The notes under the pieces were generated by a model that saw nothing but the letters and a program-made list of their open reading frames with translations, had not been told where the DNA came from and did no database searches. Positions 32,290 to 40,139 of a DNA stretch of 64,000 nucleotides are shown one piece after another. The number at the start of each line of letters is the position of its first letter. Position 1 is the stretch's first letter. This DNA comes from CAYPTY01 sp964413935 (lineage in GTDB: Bacteria; Bacteroidota; Rhodothermia; Balneolales; Balneolaceae): assembly GCA_964413935.1 (NCBI GenBank), contig CAYPTY010000003.1, forward strand, positions 62,001 through 126,000, written 5' to 3'. Position numbers and translations under genes: made by a program.

Positions 32290-33735
32290 TTATTCCTGAT
32301 ACAGATTCTCACCACGGCCAAGTAGACCAAGCGCATAATAAGTTTTCAGACGGCTGGTCTGATTCTTAGCCAGCAGTTCGATGAATTTGGTTTGGGCGGA
32401 GATAAAGCTCACCTCCCTGGAATTCACCAGAAAGAGAGAGGATTCACCGGCATCAAAACGACGCTGTTCCCCTCTTAACAAGCCCTGTACGTCCGTAACC
32501 GTCTGTCGGAACTGATCGGCCTGTATTTTGGTGGTTCTCCACTCATTTAGGGCAGCCTGACTCTTAAAGATGAGTTCCTGTTGTTTATTTTGAAGGTCGA
32601 AGCGGGCATTTCTGATGCCGATGTCGGCAAGCCGAACGCCCCCTCTCTCCTTTCGAAACAGAATGGGCATACTGAATTCGAGTCCCCATTTATAGTTGTT
32701 GGGCTGTACATCAGCAAACACATCACCGCCCACCGGTTCTGTAATAGGCGTATAATTCAGATTGAGCACCGGTTTCAGTTCTTCTTTTCGCAGGCGCCGT
32801 TCAACTATCAACTGATCAATTTTAAAACCGGTCTGCACCAGAAGTGGGTGATCCAGTACGAGGGTATCAAGATTGGCGACCAGGCTCTGATCCACATCCA
32901 GAGCTTCGACTTCCTGAAATAACTGCGGACGGGTATTCTCGCCCACCTCCATGGGTAATTGTCCGTCTACCCATAGGAACACCGAAAGTTCGGCTGTAGC
33001 ATTCTGAAAATCGAGCTTGGCCTGTTCATAGCTCAGGATTCGATTCTGTACCTGAATACTGGCTTCCAGCGTGTCAATAGCTGGGAAGTTCCCAAGCTCA
33101 GCACCCCGCTTTACGAATCGCTGCCTTGCCCGGGCCAGTTCCAGTGCATTTTCGAATACCATCAGGTTATTGAATGCCGAGAACCATCTCCAGTAAGCCG
33201 CACCGGACTCAATCAGCAGCTCATTTAGTAAATTCTGCCGTTGTGCTTCGTTCAGGCCCTGAGCAAGACGCGCCTTTCGAAGTTCAGCTCTTCTTTTGTC
33301 GATGAAAAGTCCGCGCCCTACAGGCAGGGTGATTCCGGCATAAACCAGCCCTTCATCGGAGGTGTTGTCCAGCGGATTCACAAACGGCCCTTCATTGCTT
33401 TCATAGCCCGCTTTGAGATCAATTCCTCCCAGCCAGGTGGGCACTTTGAGTCCGGCATCCAGAAGTCGGTAGTATTCGGTGTCCTTAAACTCTTTCTCAG
33501 AGAGTTCGGTGAAGATTTTCGGATCGAATCCACCCCGGGCCCGCAGTAATTCCGCTTCAGCTGCTTCGGTTCTTAAATTGGCAGCCAGCGCCAGCGGGTG
33601 ATTGGTTTCCACGATGTCCAGATAACTCGCAAAACTAAATACCCGAACAGAGTCAGAATCCGATTGTGCATGGGCATTTGTTATGCAGAGCAACAAGACC
33701 AGCGAAATAAGTGATATCAAACGGTAAATTGACAT
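32290..33735 (-). CDS. TolC family outer membrane efflux protein
   Basis: A 481-residue outer-membrane channel. The signal peptide (about 1-24, ending NAHAQ) begins at ATG 33735, so I reject the longer frame. Two long alpha-helical repeats follow (for example LRTEAAEAELLRARGGFDPK, LELARARQRFVKRGAELG, and RRFDAGESSLFLVNSREVSF near the C-terminus). The 'F/Y-x-x-G-E-x-S-x-x-x-L-x-x-R/S' pattern after each coiled coil is characteristic of TolC-like proteins. It starts five bases after the HlyD gene, so it is the outer-membrane part of a three-component export system encoded with HlyD and the ABC protein. Confidence 0.92.
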   Translation of the reverse strand: MSIYRLISLISLVLLLCITNAHAQSDSDSVRVFSFASYLDIVETNHPLALAANLRTEAAEAELLRARGGFDPKIFTELSEKEFKDTEYYRLLDAGLKVPTWLGGIDLKAGYESNEGPFVNPLDNTSDEGLVYAGITLPVGRGLFIDKRRAELRKARLAQGLNEAQRQNLLNELLIESGAAYWRWFSAFNNLMVFENALELARARQRFVKRGAELGNFPAIDTLEASIQVQNRILSYEQAKLDFQNATAELSVFLWVDGQLPMEVGENTRPQLFQEVEALDVDQSLVANLDTLVLDHPLLVQTGFKIDQLIVERRLRKEELKPVLNLNYTPITEPVGGDVFADVQPNNYKWGLEFSMPILFRKERGGVRLADIGIRNARFDLQNKQQELIFKSQAALNEWRTTKIQADQFRQTVTDVQGLLRGEQRRFDAGESSLFLVNSREVSFISAQTKFIELLAKNQTSRLKTYYALGLLGRGENLYQE

Positions 33736-33739
33736 GTGC

Positions 33740-35092
33740 CTATTTCTTTTCGGATTGCCCGTTGATTTCTGCAGTGGTATAGTAATTTGGCGGGAAACCG
33801 TTGATTTGTCGCCATACCTCATACCAGATGGGTACATCATTCAATAATACCATGTTGATGGTGCCAGATCCCACGCGCAGGGCATCAGGCCAGTCAACAT
33901 CTTCAGGGTCTTTGGATACCAGAATTCGATATTTACCATTTGGACTGATGAAATTATCGATGGCAAATACTTCCCCGCCATAGGTTCCGTAACTGGTATT
34001 TGGCCAACCAGAAAATATGATGGCCGGCCATCCATCGAACTGAATACGAACTTTTTGTCCCTTTTTGAGCAGCGGAAGGTCGATTGGGCGCACATACATT
34101 TCCACCGCCAGTTCAAAATCACCCGGCATGATGGAAACGATGCTGTCACCGGCTTTAATCGTTTCACCGAGTCCAGATTGTATAGCCTGAGTGACAAAAC
34201 CTGACTGGGGTGCGGTGATGTAGTAGAACGCATTTCTGAGTTCATAGTTTGAAAGACTGTTCCTCAGCTTTGCTACAGAGGCCTCCGAATCAAACTGATT
34301 ACTCTTAGCGGTAAACATATCGGAGCGTGCCTTTGCAATCTTATCCTGAAAATCAGCCTGAATCGCATCCAGCTCTACTTCTGCATTGATCACCTCATTG
34401 GAGCTGGTGAGCAGTTTGTTTTGCTTGGAGATCATCTCAGCCTGCCCTTTCTGCAGGTTCAGCTTGCGTTTTTCATAGTCGACCAATGAGTTCAGGCCCT
34501 CCTCGTAGAGTTCTTCTATCCTTGAAAACTGTTCCTTTGCGATTTCAAAATTGATCTTAGCCGCCTCATAATCGATGCTGTCGCTCTGTACCTTCAGTCG
34601 TGACTGAATCAGCTTATTCTGCGCCTGCTTTGTTTTCAGAATCTGAGCATTTTCAAGAGCCTTGATCTGGCTTTCCAGGGCTTTCACCTTACCGGCATAG
34701 GATTCCACAGCCAGTTGCTTGGCTTCCAGCTGCTGACGTGTACGTCCGATCAGTTCCGGGTCGATGTACTCTTCTTTGATCTCTGAAATGAAAAGGATAG
34801 TATCTCCTTTTTGCACAAAATCACCTTCCTGCACATACCATTTTTCAATACGTCCTGCAATAATGGAGTGAATGGTCTGCGGACGCTGATCCGGACGAAT
34901 GGTGGTAACCACACCGCCGGTACGGATGTTTTGAGTCCAGGGTAAAAAGAATGTGATCAGTACAACGGCAGCCATGATGAGCACTACGCGAATCAGCATT
35001 CGACTGGAGGTCTTGTGCTGTATCAGCTTCAGTGAGCGATACTGGCTTTCTTTTATATTTCCTTTGATTGAATGTCCGGAGATATTAAGCAT
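33740..35092 (-). CDS. HlyD family periplasmic adaptor
   Basis: A 450-residue membrane-fusion protein. One N-terminal inner-membrane helix (about 32-52, VVLIMAAVVLITFFLPW) is followed by a lipoyl-like half (RIEKWYVQEGDFVQKGDTIL), a long coiled-coil hairpin at about 115-290, and the second lipoyl/beta-barrel part (ITAPQSGFVTQAIQSGLGE, then VRIQFDGWPAIIFSGWP). It bridges an inner-membrane ABC transporter to TolC. Its start overlaps the ABC gene by eight bases, a sign of coupled translation. No secreted substrate with RTX repeats is encoded nearby. Confidence 0.92.
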   Translation of the reverse strand: MLNISGHSIKGNIKESQYRSLKLIQHKTSSRMLIRVVLIMAAVVLITFFLPWTQNIRTGGVVTTIRPDQRPQTIHSIIAGRIEKWYVQEGDFVQKGDTILFISEIKEEYIDPELIGRTRQQLEAKQLAVESYAGKVKALESQIKALENAQILKTKQAQNKLIQSRLKVQSDSIDYEAAKINFEIAKEQFSRIEELYEEGLNSLVDYEKRKLNLQKGQAEMISKQNKLLTSSNEVINAEVELDAIQADFQDKIAKARSDMFTAKSNQFDSEASVAKLRNSLSNYELRNAFYYITAPQSGFVTQAIQSGLGETIKAGDSIVSIMPGDFELAVEMYVRPIDLPLLKKGQKVRIQFDGWPAIIFSGWPNTSYGTYGGEVFAIDNFISPNGKYRILVSKDPEDVDWPDALRVGSGTINMVLLNDVPIWYEVWRQINGFPPNYYTTAEINGQSEKK

Positions 35093-36797
35093 CAGATACC
35101 TCTTCCAGGTTTAGGTATTTTTCCATTTTTGGATAGTCTCCAAATTCAACAACGTGGCCATCTGACATCAAAGCGATGCGATCTACCTTTTTTGCCAGGT
35201 ATTCATCCTTTGAAATCACAACAACCGTCCAGTTGTGCTTTTTATCCATCAGATAGTCAATTATGGGTTCTTTGTCTTTTTTATCGATGTGCTCAAACGG
35301 GTCTTCCAGCAGCAACAGGGATGGTTTCCCGGAGACCGCTCTTGCAAGCCTGAGTTTTTGAATCACACTTCTGGGTAATTTCAGCCCCTGAGGATCCAGT
35401 TTGGTGTCCAGTCCTTCCGGGAGGTCGTGCATGAAATCATCCAGACGCATACTATCCATGGTTTCCTGCACCTGTTCTTTGGTGATGCCTTCCTTTCCCA
35501 TGGATACATTTTCAAAAACGGTTCCCTCAAATAGATGATCGTTGGAGAAGGCCCCGCCCATTTTGGTACGCAGGGAATCCAGGTCGATTAGATTTTTAGC
35601 AAATCCTTCGTATTTAATCTGCCCTTCCTGAACATCATAAAGACCGGCAATAACATACAGGAAAGTCGTTTTTCCTGATCCGTTACCGCCGGTTAACTGT
35701 AAACGTTCACCGGCCGGAATAGTAAGGTTGAGCTCTTCCAGTGTTCTCTTGTGATAGCCAGGGTATGTGAAATTCACATCTCTTATTTCTATGCTCATTC
35801 CTTTAGAATCCGCGGTGCCGTTTAATTCTATGCCTTCGTTCTGTTCCAGCTCCAGATCGGTAACCTGCCCTATTTTTTCGAAAGCGGTAAGTACATCGTA
35901 GATGGTTTCGAGACTTACAATCAGCTTTTCAACAGAGGAGATAATGAGCAGGATGATGATCTCAGCAGCCACAAACTGGCCGATGTTCATCAACTGCTGC
36001 ATTACCAATACCCCGCCAATAGCGAGCAGGCCTGCTGCAACAACCACCTTAAATAAAACCATGAGTGAATACTGCTGTATCAGAATCTTGAAATGACTCT
36101 CACGCGCCGATAAATAACCGCAGTTCAATCCGTCAGCCCTGCGCAGCGGTAAATCTGAATCACCGGCCATTTTAAAGCTGGTGAAAGTACGCGCTACCTC
36201 TTCCAGCCAGTGAGCCACTTTATACTTGTGTTCGGATTCCTGCAAACTGGTTTCTAGGCCACGCTTAGCAGTAAATCTGAAAATGGCGACTACCAGAATC
36301 ACCAGTAATAAACCAAAAAGGATGAAAAACGGGTGATAAAGTGTGAGCAGAACAATACCAAATACAATCTGCAGGGTTGCTGTTGAGAAGTCGATCAGAA
36401 TCTTGGATAAGCCTTTCTGAACCGAGATGGTATCAAAAAAGCGGTTGATCAGTTCCGGAGCGTAATGTTTGTAGAGCGCTTCCATGCGTACCCGCGGAAT
36501 GCGGTAGGCAAATTCAAAGCTGGCTCTGGTGAAGATTTTCTGCTGCAGGTTCTCAGTAATGCGTAGCTGAAAAATCTGCAGGGCTCCGGTTATACCAATT
36601 CCAAGTACTACGATAAATACCAGCACCATCCAGGCTGTACTTATCTGTCCGCCCTGAATCAGGTTCACTATGGCCTGAATACCAAGGGGCAATGACAAGC
36701 TAACAATCCCTGAAATGGTAGCATAAATGTATACATTTCTGACTTCTTCACGGTCCGGATTCAGTAATCTCAGAAACCGCTGAATCGGTGTAATCAT
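35085..36797 (-). CDS. HlyB-like ABC exporter with degenerate ATPase motifs
   Basis: A 570-residue half-transporter: six membrane helices at about 20-310 and an ATPase domain at about 335-560. It lacks the peptidase or C39-like N-terminal domain of HlyB. Walker A is intact (LTGGNGSGKTTFLYV, about 366). The ABC signature LSGGQ is replaced by LPRSVIQKLRLARA (about 469), and the Walker B/catalytic pair, normally LDEPTSALD, reads LLLLEDPFEHID (about 492), with the Asp-Glu order swapped. The family is repeatedly seen with HlyD and TolC in Bacteroidota, so it is likely a conserved export ATPase that hydrolyses ATP poorly or with altered residues, rather than a pseudogene. Confidence 0.88.
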   Translation of the reverse strand: MITPIQRFLRLLNPDREEVRNVYIYATISGIVSLSLPLGIQAIVNLIQGGQISTAWMVLVFIVVLGIGITGALQIFQLRITENLQQKIFTRASFEFAYRIPRVRMEALYKHYAPELINRFFDTISVQKGLSKILIDFSTATLQIVFGIVLLTLYHPFFILFGLLLVILVVAIFRFTAKRGLETSLQESEHKYKVAHWLEEVARTFTSFKMAGDSDLPLRRADGLNCGYLSARESHFKILIQQYSLMVLFKVVVAAGLLAIGGVLVMQQLMNIGQFVAAEIIILLIISSVEKLIVSLETIYDVLTAFEKIGQVTDLELEQNEGIELNGTADSKGMSIEIRDVNFTYPGYHKRTLEELNLTIPAGERLQLTGGNGSGKTTFLYVIAGLYDVQEGQIKYEGFAKNLIDLDSLRTKMGGAFSNDHLFEGTVFENVSMGKEGITKEQVQETMDSMRLDDFMHDLPEGLDTKLDPQGLKLPRSVIQKLRLARAVSGKPSLLLLEDPFEHIDKKDKEPIIDYLMDKKHNWTVVVISKDEYLAKKVDRIALMSDGHVVEFGDYPKMEKYLNLEEVSDA

Positions 36798-36890
36798 GTT
36801 GTTTTAGGTTATATAATGAAGGTGGTTGTCCAGCTGGAGTAGATTTGGCTGAACAGCTTGAGGCCCGAAGGTTACGCTTCGGTTTAGAAA

Positions 36891-37232
36891 TCAGGATATC
36901 TGTTCCGGAGGCGGGGTATGCTTGGATATAAAAACAGAGGATCCGAACTCATCTTCAGCCGGACTACATGCACTTAATCCGGTCAGAAGCAGGAAATGGG
37001 TATGGTAAACATCGAACTCATCTTTGTCATCCGACTCATGCTTATGCTCCTTATTTTCATTCTCAGAAAGATTAAAGGGATAATCGGCAGTAAGCTCAGT
37101 GATTACATCCGTTGGCAGATAGTTGATGGTAATTACACAAATGAAACCGGTAAACACGATCAGGGTAACTGCAATCTTCATTACAGAGCGCAGTTTGGTG
37201 ATCAGCTGTAGTATGTACGTATTGGGTTTCAT
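36891..37232 (-). CDS. Small His/Asp-rich membrane protein, unknown function
   Basis: A 113-residue protein with one N-terminal hydrophobic helix at about 18-38 (MKIAVTLIVFTGFICVITI) and a hydrophilic segment rich in Glu, Asp, Lys and His (ENENKEHKHESDDKDEFDVYHTH), ending in a Pro-rich ISKHTPPPEQIS. The His/Asp run could bind divalent metals. It lies upstream of the TolC/HlyD/ABC group on the same strand, with a 93-base gap. An internal ATG at residue 18 could be the real start. No family recognised. Confidence 0.6.
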   Translation of the reverse strand: MKPNTYILQLITKLRSVMKIAVTLIVFTGFICVITINYLPTDVITELTADYPFNLSENENKEHKHESDDKDEFDVYHTHFLLLTGLSACSPAEDEFGSSVFISKHTPPPEQIS

Positions 37233-37307
37233 TTCAGCAGCTTAAAATAAATGGCAGAGGTATCGTTCCTCAGTGCGGAAAAATTAGTTAGCGTAATTTA
37301 TTTGCCG

Positions 37308-38819
37308 TCATGGTCTTAGGCGACCCATCATGCGGGGAAACGGTATGGTTTCCCGAACATGTGAAAGTCCGCAAATATAGGCAACTGTGCGCTCAAGACC
37401 CAACCCGAAGCCTGAGTGAGGCACCGAACCAAATCTTCGCAGGTCAAGATACCACTCGAACACATCCATGGGCAGATTATGGGCTTTTATTCGTGACAGC
37501 ATGAGATCCAGATCGTCTTCACGCTGACTGCCGCCAATAATCTCGCCGTAGCCTTCGGGTGCCAGAACGTCCATGCCCAGCACTAAATTGTCATCCTCTG
37601 GATCTCTTTTCATATAAAATGCTTTGATCTCCTGCGGCCAGTTGGTAACAATGATGGGTACATCCGAATTCATTGTGAGTACCGTTTCATCTGAGCCTCC
37701 GAAATCGTTACCCCACTCAAAGCTGCGGGCCGAATCTTTCCACTGGGGGATATTTCTCATATCCTCCTCAACCTGATCCAGACGTGCACTTATTTCTTTG
37801 ATACGGGCATCAATCTGGTTTTTTCTCCACTTTTTAGCCGAACCGTGCTCTTTTTTAATTTCCTCACGCTCCTGCTTCAGGTCTTTTTCCTCCTGTTTCC
37901 GGCTCTCCATCATTTCATCCAGCATCTGAGCCGTTTCATCACTTTTCAGGATATCTACTGCCTCCGTGTAGGTCATTCGTTTGAAATCATTGTCAGCTAC
38001 CTTTCGCAGTGCATCTATATCCCTTTCAAGGATTTCCAGTTCACTCATGCGTTTCTCCAGCACGGTGCTGATTATATAGCGAATCATGTCCTCAGCCAGA
38101 TCCATATTCATCTGCAGATCGAAAAAGGCCATTTCAGGTTCAATCATCCAGAATTCAGTGAGATGCCGACGGGTTTTGCTTTTCTCGGCTCTGAATGTGG
38201 GGCCAAAGGTATAAATCAAACCATGTGCCATGGCCATGGCTTCGCCATACAGCTGACCGGTCTGAGCCAGGTAGGCTTTTTCATCGAAATAATCGGTCTC
38301 GAACAGCGTGGTGCTGCCTTCGGCTTCATTTCCGGTAAAGATGGGAGAATCCATCTGAACAAAATTGCGCTCCTGGAAAAAGGTATGAATGGCATAAATG
38401 ATCTCGTTGCGCACCTGCATGGCTGCCCACTGCCGGCGGGAACGCAGCCAGAGATGGCGATTCTCCATCAGAAACTCAATACCGTGTTCCTTTGGGGTGA
38501 TAGGATAATCTTCAGCAATCTGTATGACTTTAAGATCAGAAACCTGAATCTCATACCCACCAATGCTCCGCTCGTCTTTTACAACCTTCCCGCTGAGCTG
38601 TAATGAAGACTCTTGCCGCAATTCATTGGCTGCATTCCAGACCTCCTCATTTACATCATCTTTTGCAACCACACACTGGGCGATACCGGTACCATCTCTC
38701 AGTTCGATAAAGAGCAGTGCCTTGGATGTACGAATGTTATAAACCCATCCCTTCAGGGTAACTTTATCATCTACATACTTTGACAGGTGATTGATATAAA
38801 CCATTGACTTATAATTCAT
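37308..38819 (-). CDS. asnS: Asparagine-tRNA ligase
   Basis: A 503-residue class II aminoacyl-tRNA synthetase. An OB-fold anticodon-binding domain (about 10-110, VTLKGWVYNIRTSKALLFIE) is followed by the catalytic core with motif 2 (FRAEKSKTRRHLTEFWMIE) and motif 3 (GFGLGLERTVAYICGL). A charged, coiled-coil-like insertion rich in Lys and Glu (about 285-350) lies between the motifs and makes it longer than the roughly 430-residue E. coli-type enzyme. Related insertions occur in Bacteroidota AsnRS. It begins two bases after the M16 gene. Confidence 0.95.
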   Translation of the reverse strand: MNYKSMVYINHLSKYVDDKVTLKGWVYNIRTSKALLFIELRDGTGIAQCVVAKDDVNEEVWNAANELRQESSLQLSGKVVKDERSIGGYEIQVSDLKVIQIAEDYPITPKEHGIEFLMENRHLWLRSRRQWAAMQVRNEIIYAIHTFFQERNFVQMDSPIFTGNEAEGSTTLFETDYFDEKAYLAQTGQLYGEAMAMAHGLIYTFGPTFRAEKSKTRRHLTEFWMIEPEMAFFDLQMNMDLAEDMIRYIISTVLEKRMSELEILERDIDALRKVADNDFKRMTYTEAVDILKSDETAQMLDEMMESRKQEEKDLKQEREEIKKEHGSAKKWRKNQIDARIKEISARLDQVEEDMRNIPQWKDSARSFEWGNDFGGSDETVLTMNSDVPIIVTNWPQEIKAFYMKRDPEDDNLVLGMDVLAPEGYGEIIGGSQREDDLDLMLSRIKAHNLPMDVFEWYLDLRRFGSVPHSGFGLGLERTVAYICGLSHVRETIPFPRMMGRLRP

Positions 38820-38821
38820 AA

Positions 38822-40072
38822 CTAATCTTCAGGATATAGAATTGCTTCACTGAATGTTTCAGGATTAAAAAAGTTTTCGGAAAAGCTGAGCAGTTCCTTG
38901 CTGCTTACCGCATCAATATTCTCTACCAGTTCATCCAGGGTGATGAAGCGGTCGAAATAAAGTTCACTTTTGGCCAGTCGGGTCATGCGATTCGAGGTAT
39001 TTTCCTGCGATAACAGCAGCTTGCCCTTGAGCTGGGACTTAGCCTCGCTCAATTCTTTTTGTGGCACCTCTTCATTACGGATGGTATTCAGTTCATTTAC
39101 TACCAGTTCATGTACATGATCTACATAATCTTTGTCTGTGCCCACATATACTCCGTAAAGGCCGGTATCTGAAAAAGTCTGATTGAAGGCATGGATGGAA
39201 TAGCAGTAACCATATTTCTCCCGCACATTCTGATGCAGTCTTGAACTCATACCTCCGCCTAAAACCGTGTTTGCCATCAGCAGCAGGTATTTATCATCAT
39301 GGTTGGTATGCAGTCCCCTTTTGCCGATTACATAATGGGTCTGTTCAATGGCTTTGGTGAGTTCATTACGCCCGGATTCAGGATCTTTAAATTCTGATGG
39401 TGGCACATCTGTACCCTCTCTCTGCAAATCACCAAATTTCTGAGCAGCCATTTCCACTACTTTCTCGTGATCTACATTACCCGCTACAGCAATAAGCAGG
39501 TTACCGGGGAAGTAACGGTCGTTCATGTAATCGTACAGATCCTGGCGGGTAAAGGATGATACGGTTTCCTCAAAACCGATCACGGGCCTGCCCAACGGAT
39601 GGTCTTTGAAAATCTGTTTCGTGAATTCCTCGAAGAGAAAGTCATCCGGAGAATCCCGGTACATCTTCATCTCCTCAATCACCACTTTCTTTTCTTTTTC
39701 GATCTCATCTTCCGGAAAAGAGGGATTTAATACCATGTCAGACAATACATCAATAGCCCGCTCCAGCTGGGAATCCAGGCACCGGGCATAATAACAGGTG
39801 TACTCAGAAGAGGTAAAGGCGTTCAGGTACCCGCCAACTGCTTCCATACTCAGGGCAATATCATATGCTGATCGGGAATCGGTGCCTTTAAAGAGCATAT
39901 GCTCGAGGAAATGCGTGATACCGGCCTGTTCAGGCCGCTCATTTCGACTTCCGGTTTTCACCCATATGCCGATGGATATGCTTTTTACGCTCTCAATTTT
40001 TTCAGAGATCACCCTGAAGCCATTCGGCAGGTTTGATTTGCTAACCGTTTCTATTTCTTTCAAGTTTTCCAT
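38822..40072 (-). CDS. M16 family zinc peptidase
   Basis: A 416-residue pitrilysin-type metallopeptidase, related to the mitochondrial processing peptidase beta subunit. The inverted zinc motif HxxEH is H54-F-L-E57-H58 (AGITHFLEHMLFKGT), and the second Glu ligand lies in the following helix (EEMKMYRDSPDD region). The C-terminal half is the inactive M16 repeat that shapes the chamber. It has no signal peptide, so it is probably cytoplasmic. It lies between a terminator behind pnp and asnS, with which it is probably cotranscribed. Confidence 0.93.
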   Translation of the reverse strand: MENLKEIETVSKSNLPNGFRVISEKIESVKSISIGIWVKTGSRNERPEQAGITHFLEHMLFKGTDSRSAYDIALSMEAVGGYLNAFTSSEYTCYYARCLDSQLERAIDVLSDMVLNPSFPEDEIEKEKKVVIEEMKMYRDSPDDFLFEEFTKQIFKDHPLGRPVIGFEETVSSFTRQDLYDYMNDRYFPGNLLIAVAGNVDHEKVVEMAAQKFGDLQREGTDVPPSEFKDPESGRNELTKAIEQTHYVIGKRGLHTNHDDKYLLLMANTVLGGGMSSRLHQNVREKYGYCYSIHAFNQTFSDTGLYGVYVGTDKDYVDHVHELVVNELNTIRNEEVPQKELSEAKSQLKGKLLLSQENTSNRMTRLAKSELYFDRFITLDELVENIDAVSSKELLSFSENFFNPETFSEAILYPED

Positions 40073-40083
40073 ATCACTTTTTC

Positions 40084-40117
40084 AAAAAAAAGCCCCACAC
40101 AAGTGAATGTGAGGGGC
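40084..40117 (-). terminator. Rho-independent terminator after pnp
   Basis: On the minus strand GCCCC-CACA pairs with TGTG-GGGGC around one T-T mismatch and a six-base loop, followed by eight T residues. It separates pnp from the M16/asnS transcript. Confidence 0.9.
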
Positions 40118-40139
40118 ATAGTAAAATTAAATACTGCGG

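Noticed and set aside
36865..36882. Hairpin CCGAAG/CTTCGG between the small His-rich gene and the ABC gene
   Set aside because: Only six pairs and no T-tract; cannot be called a terminator.
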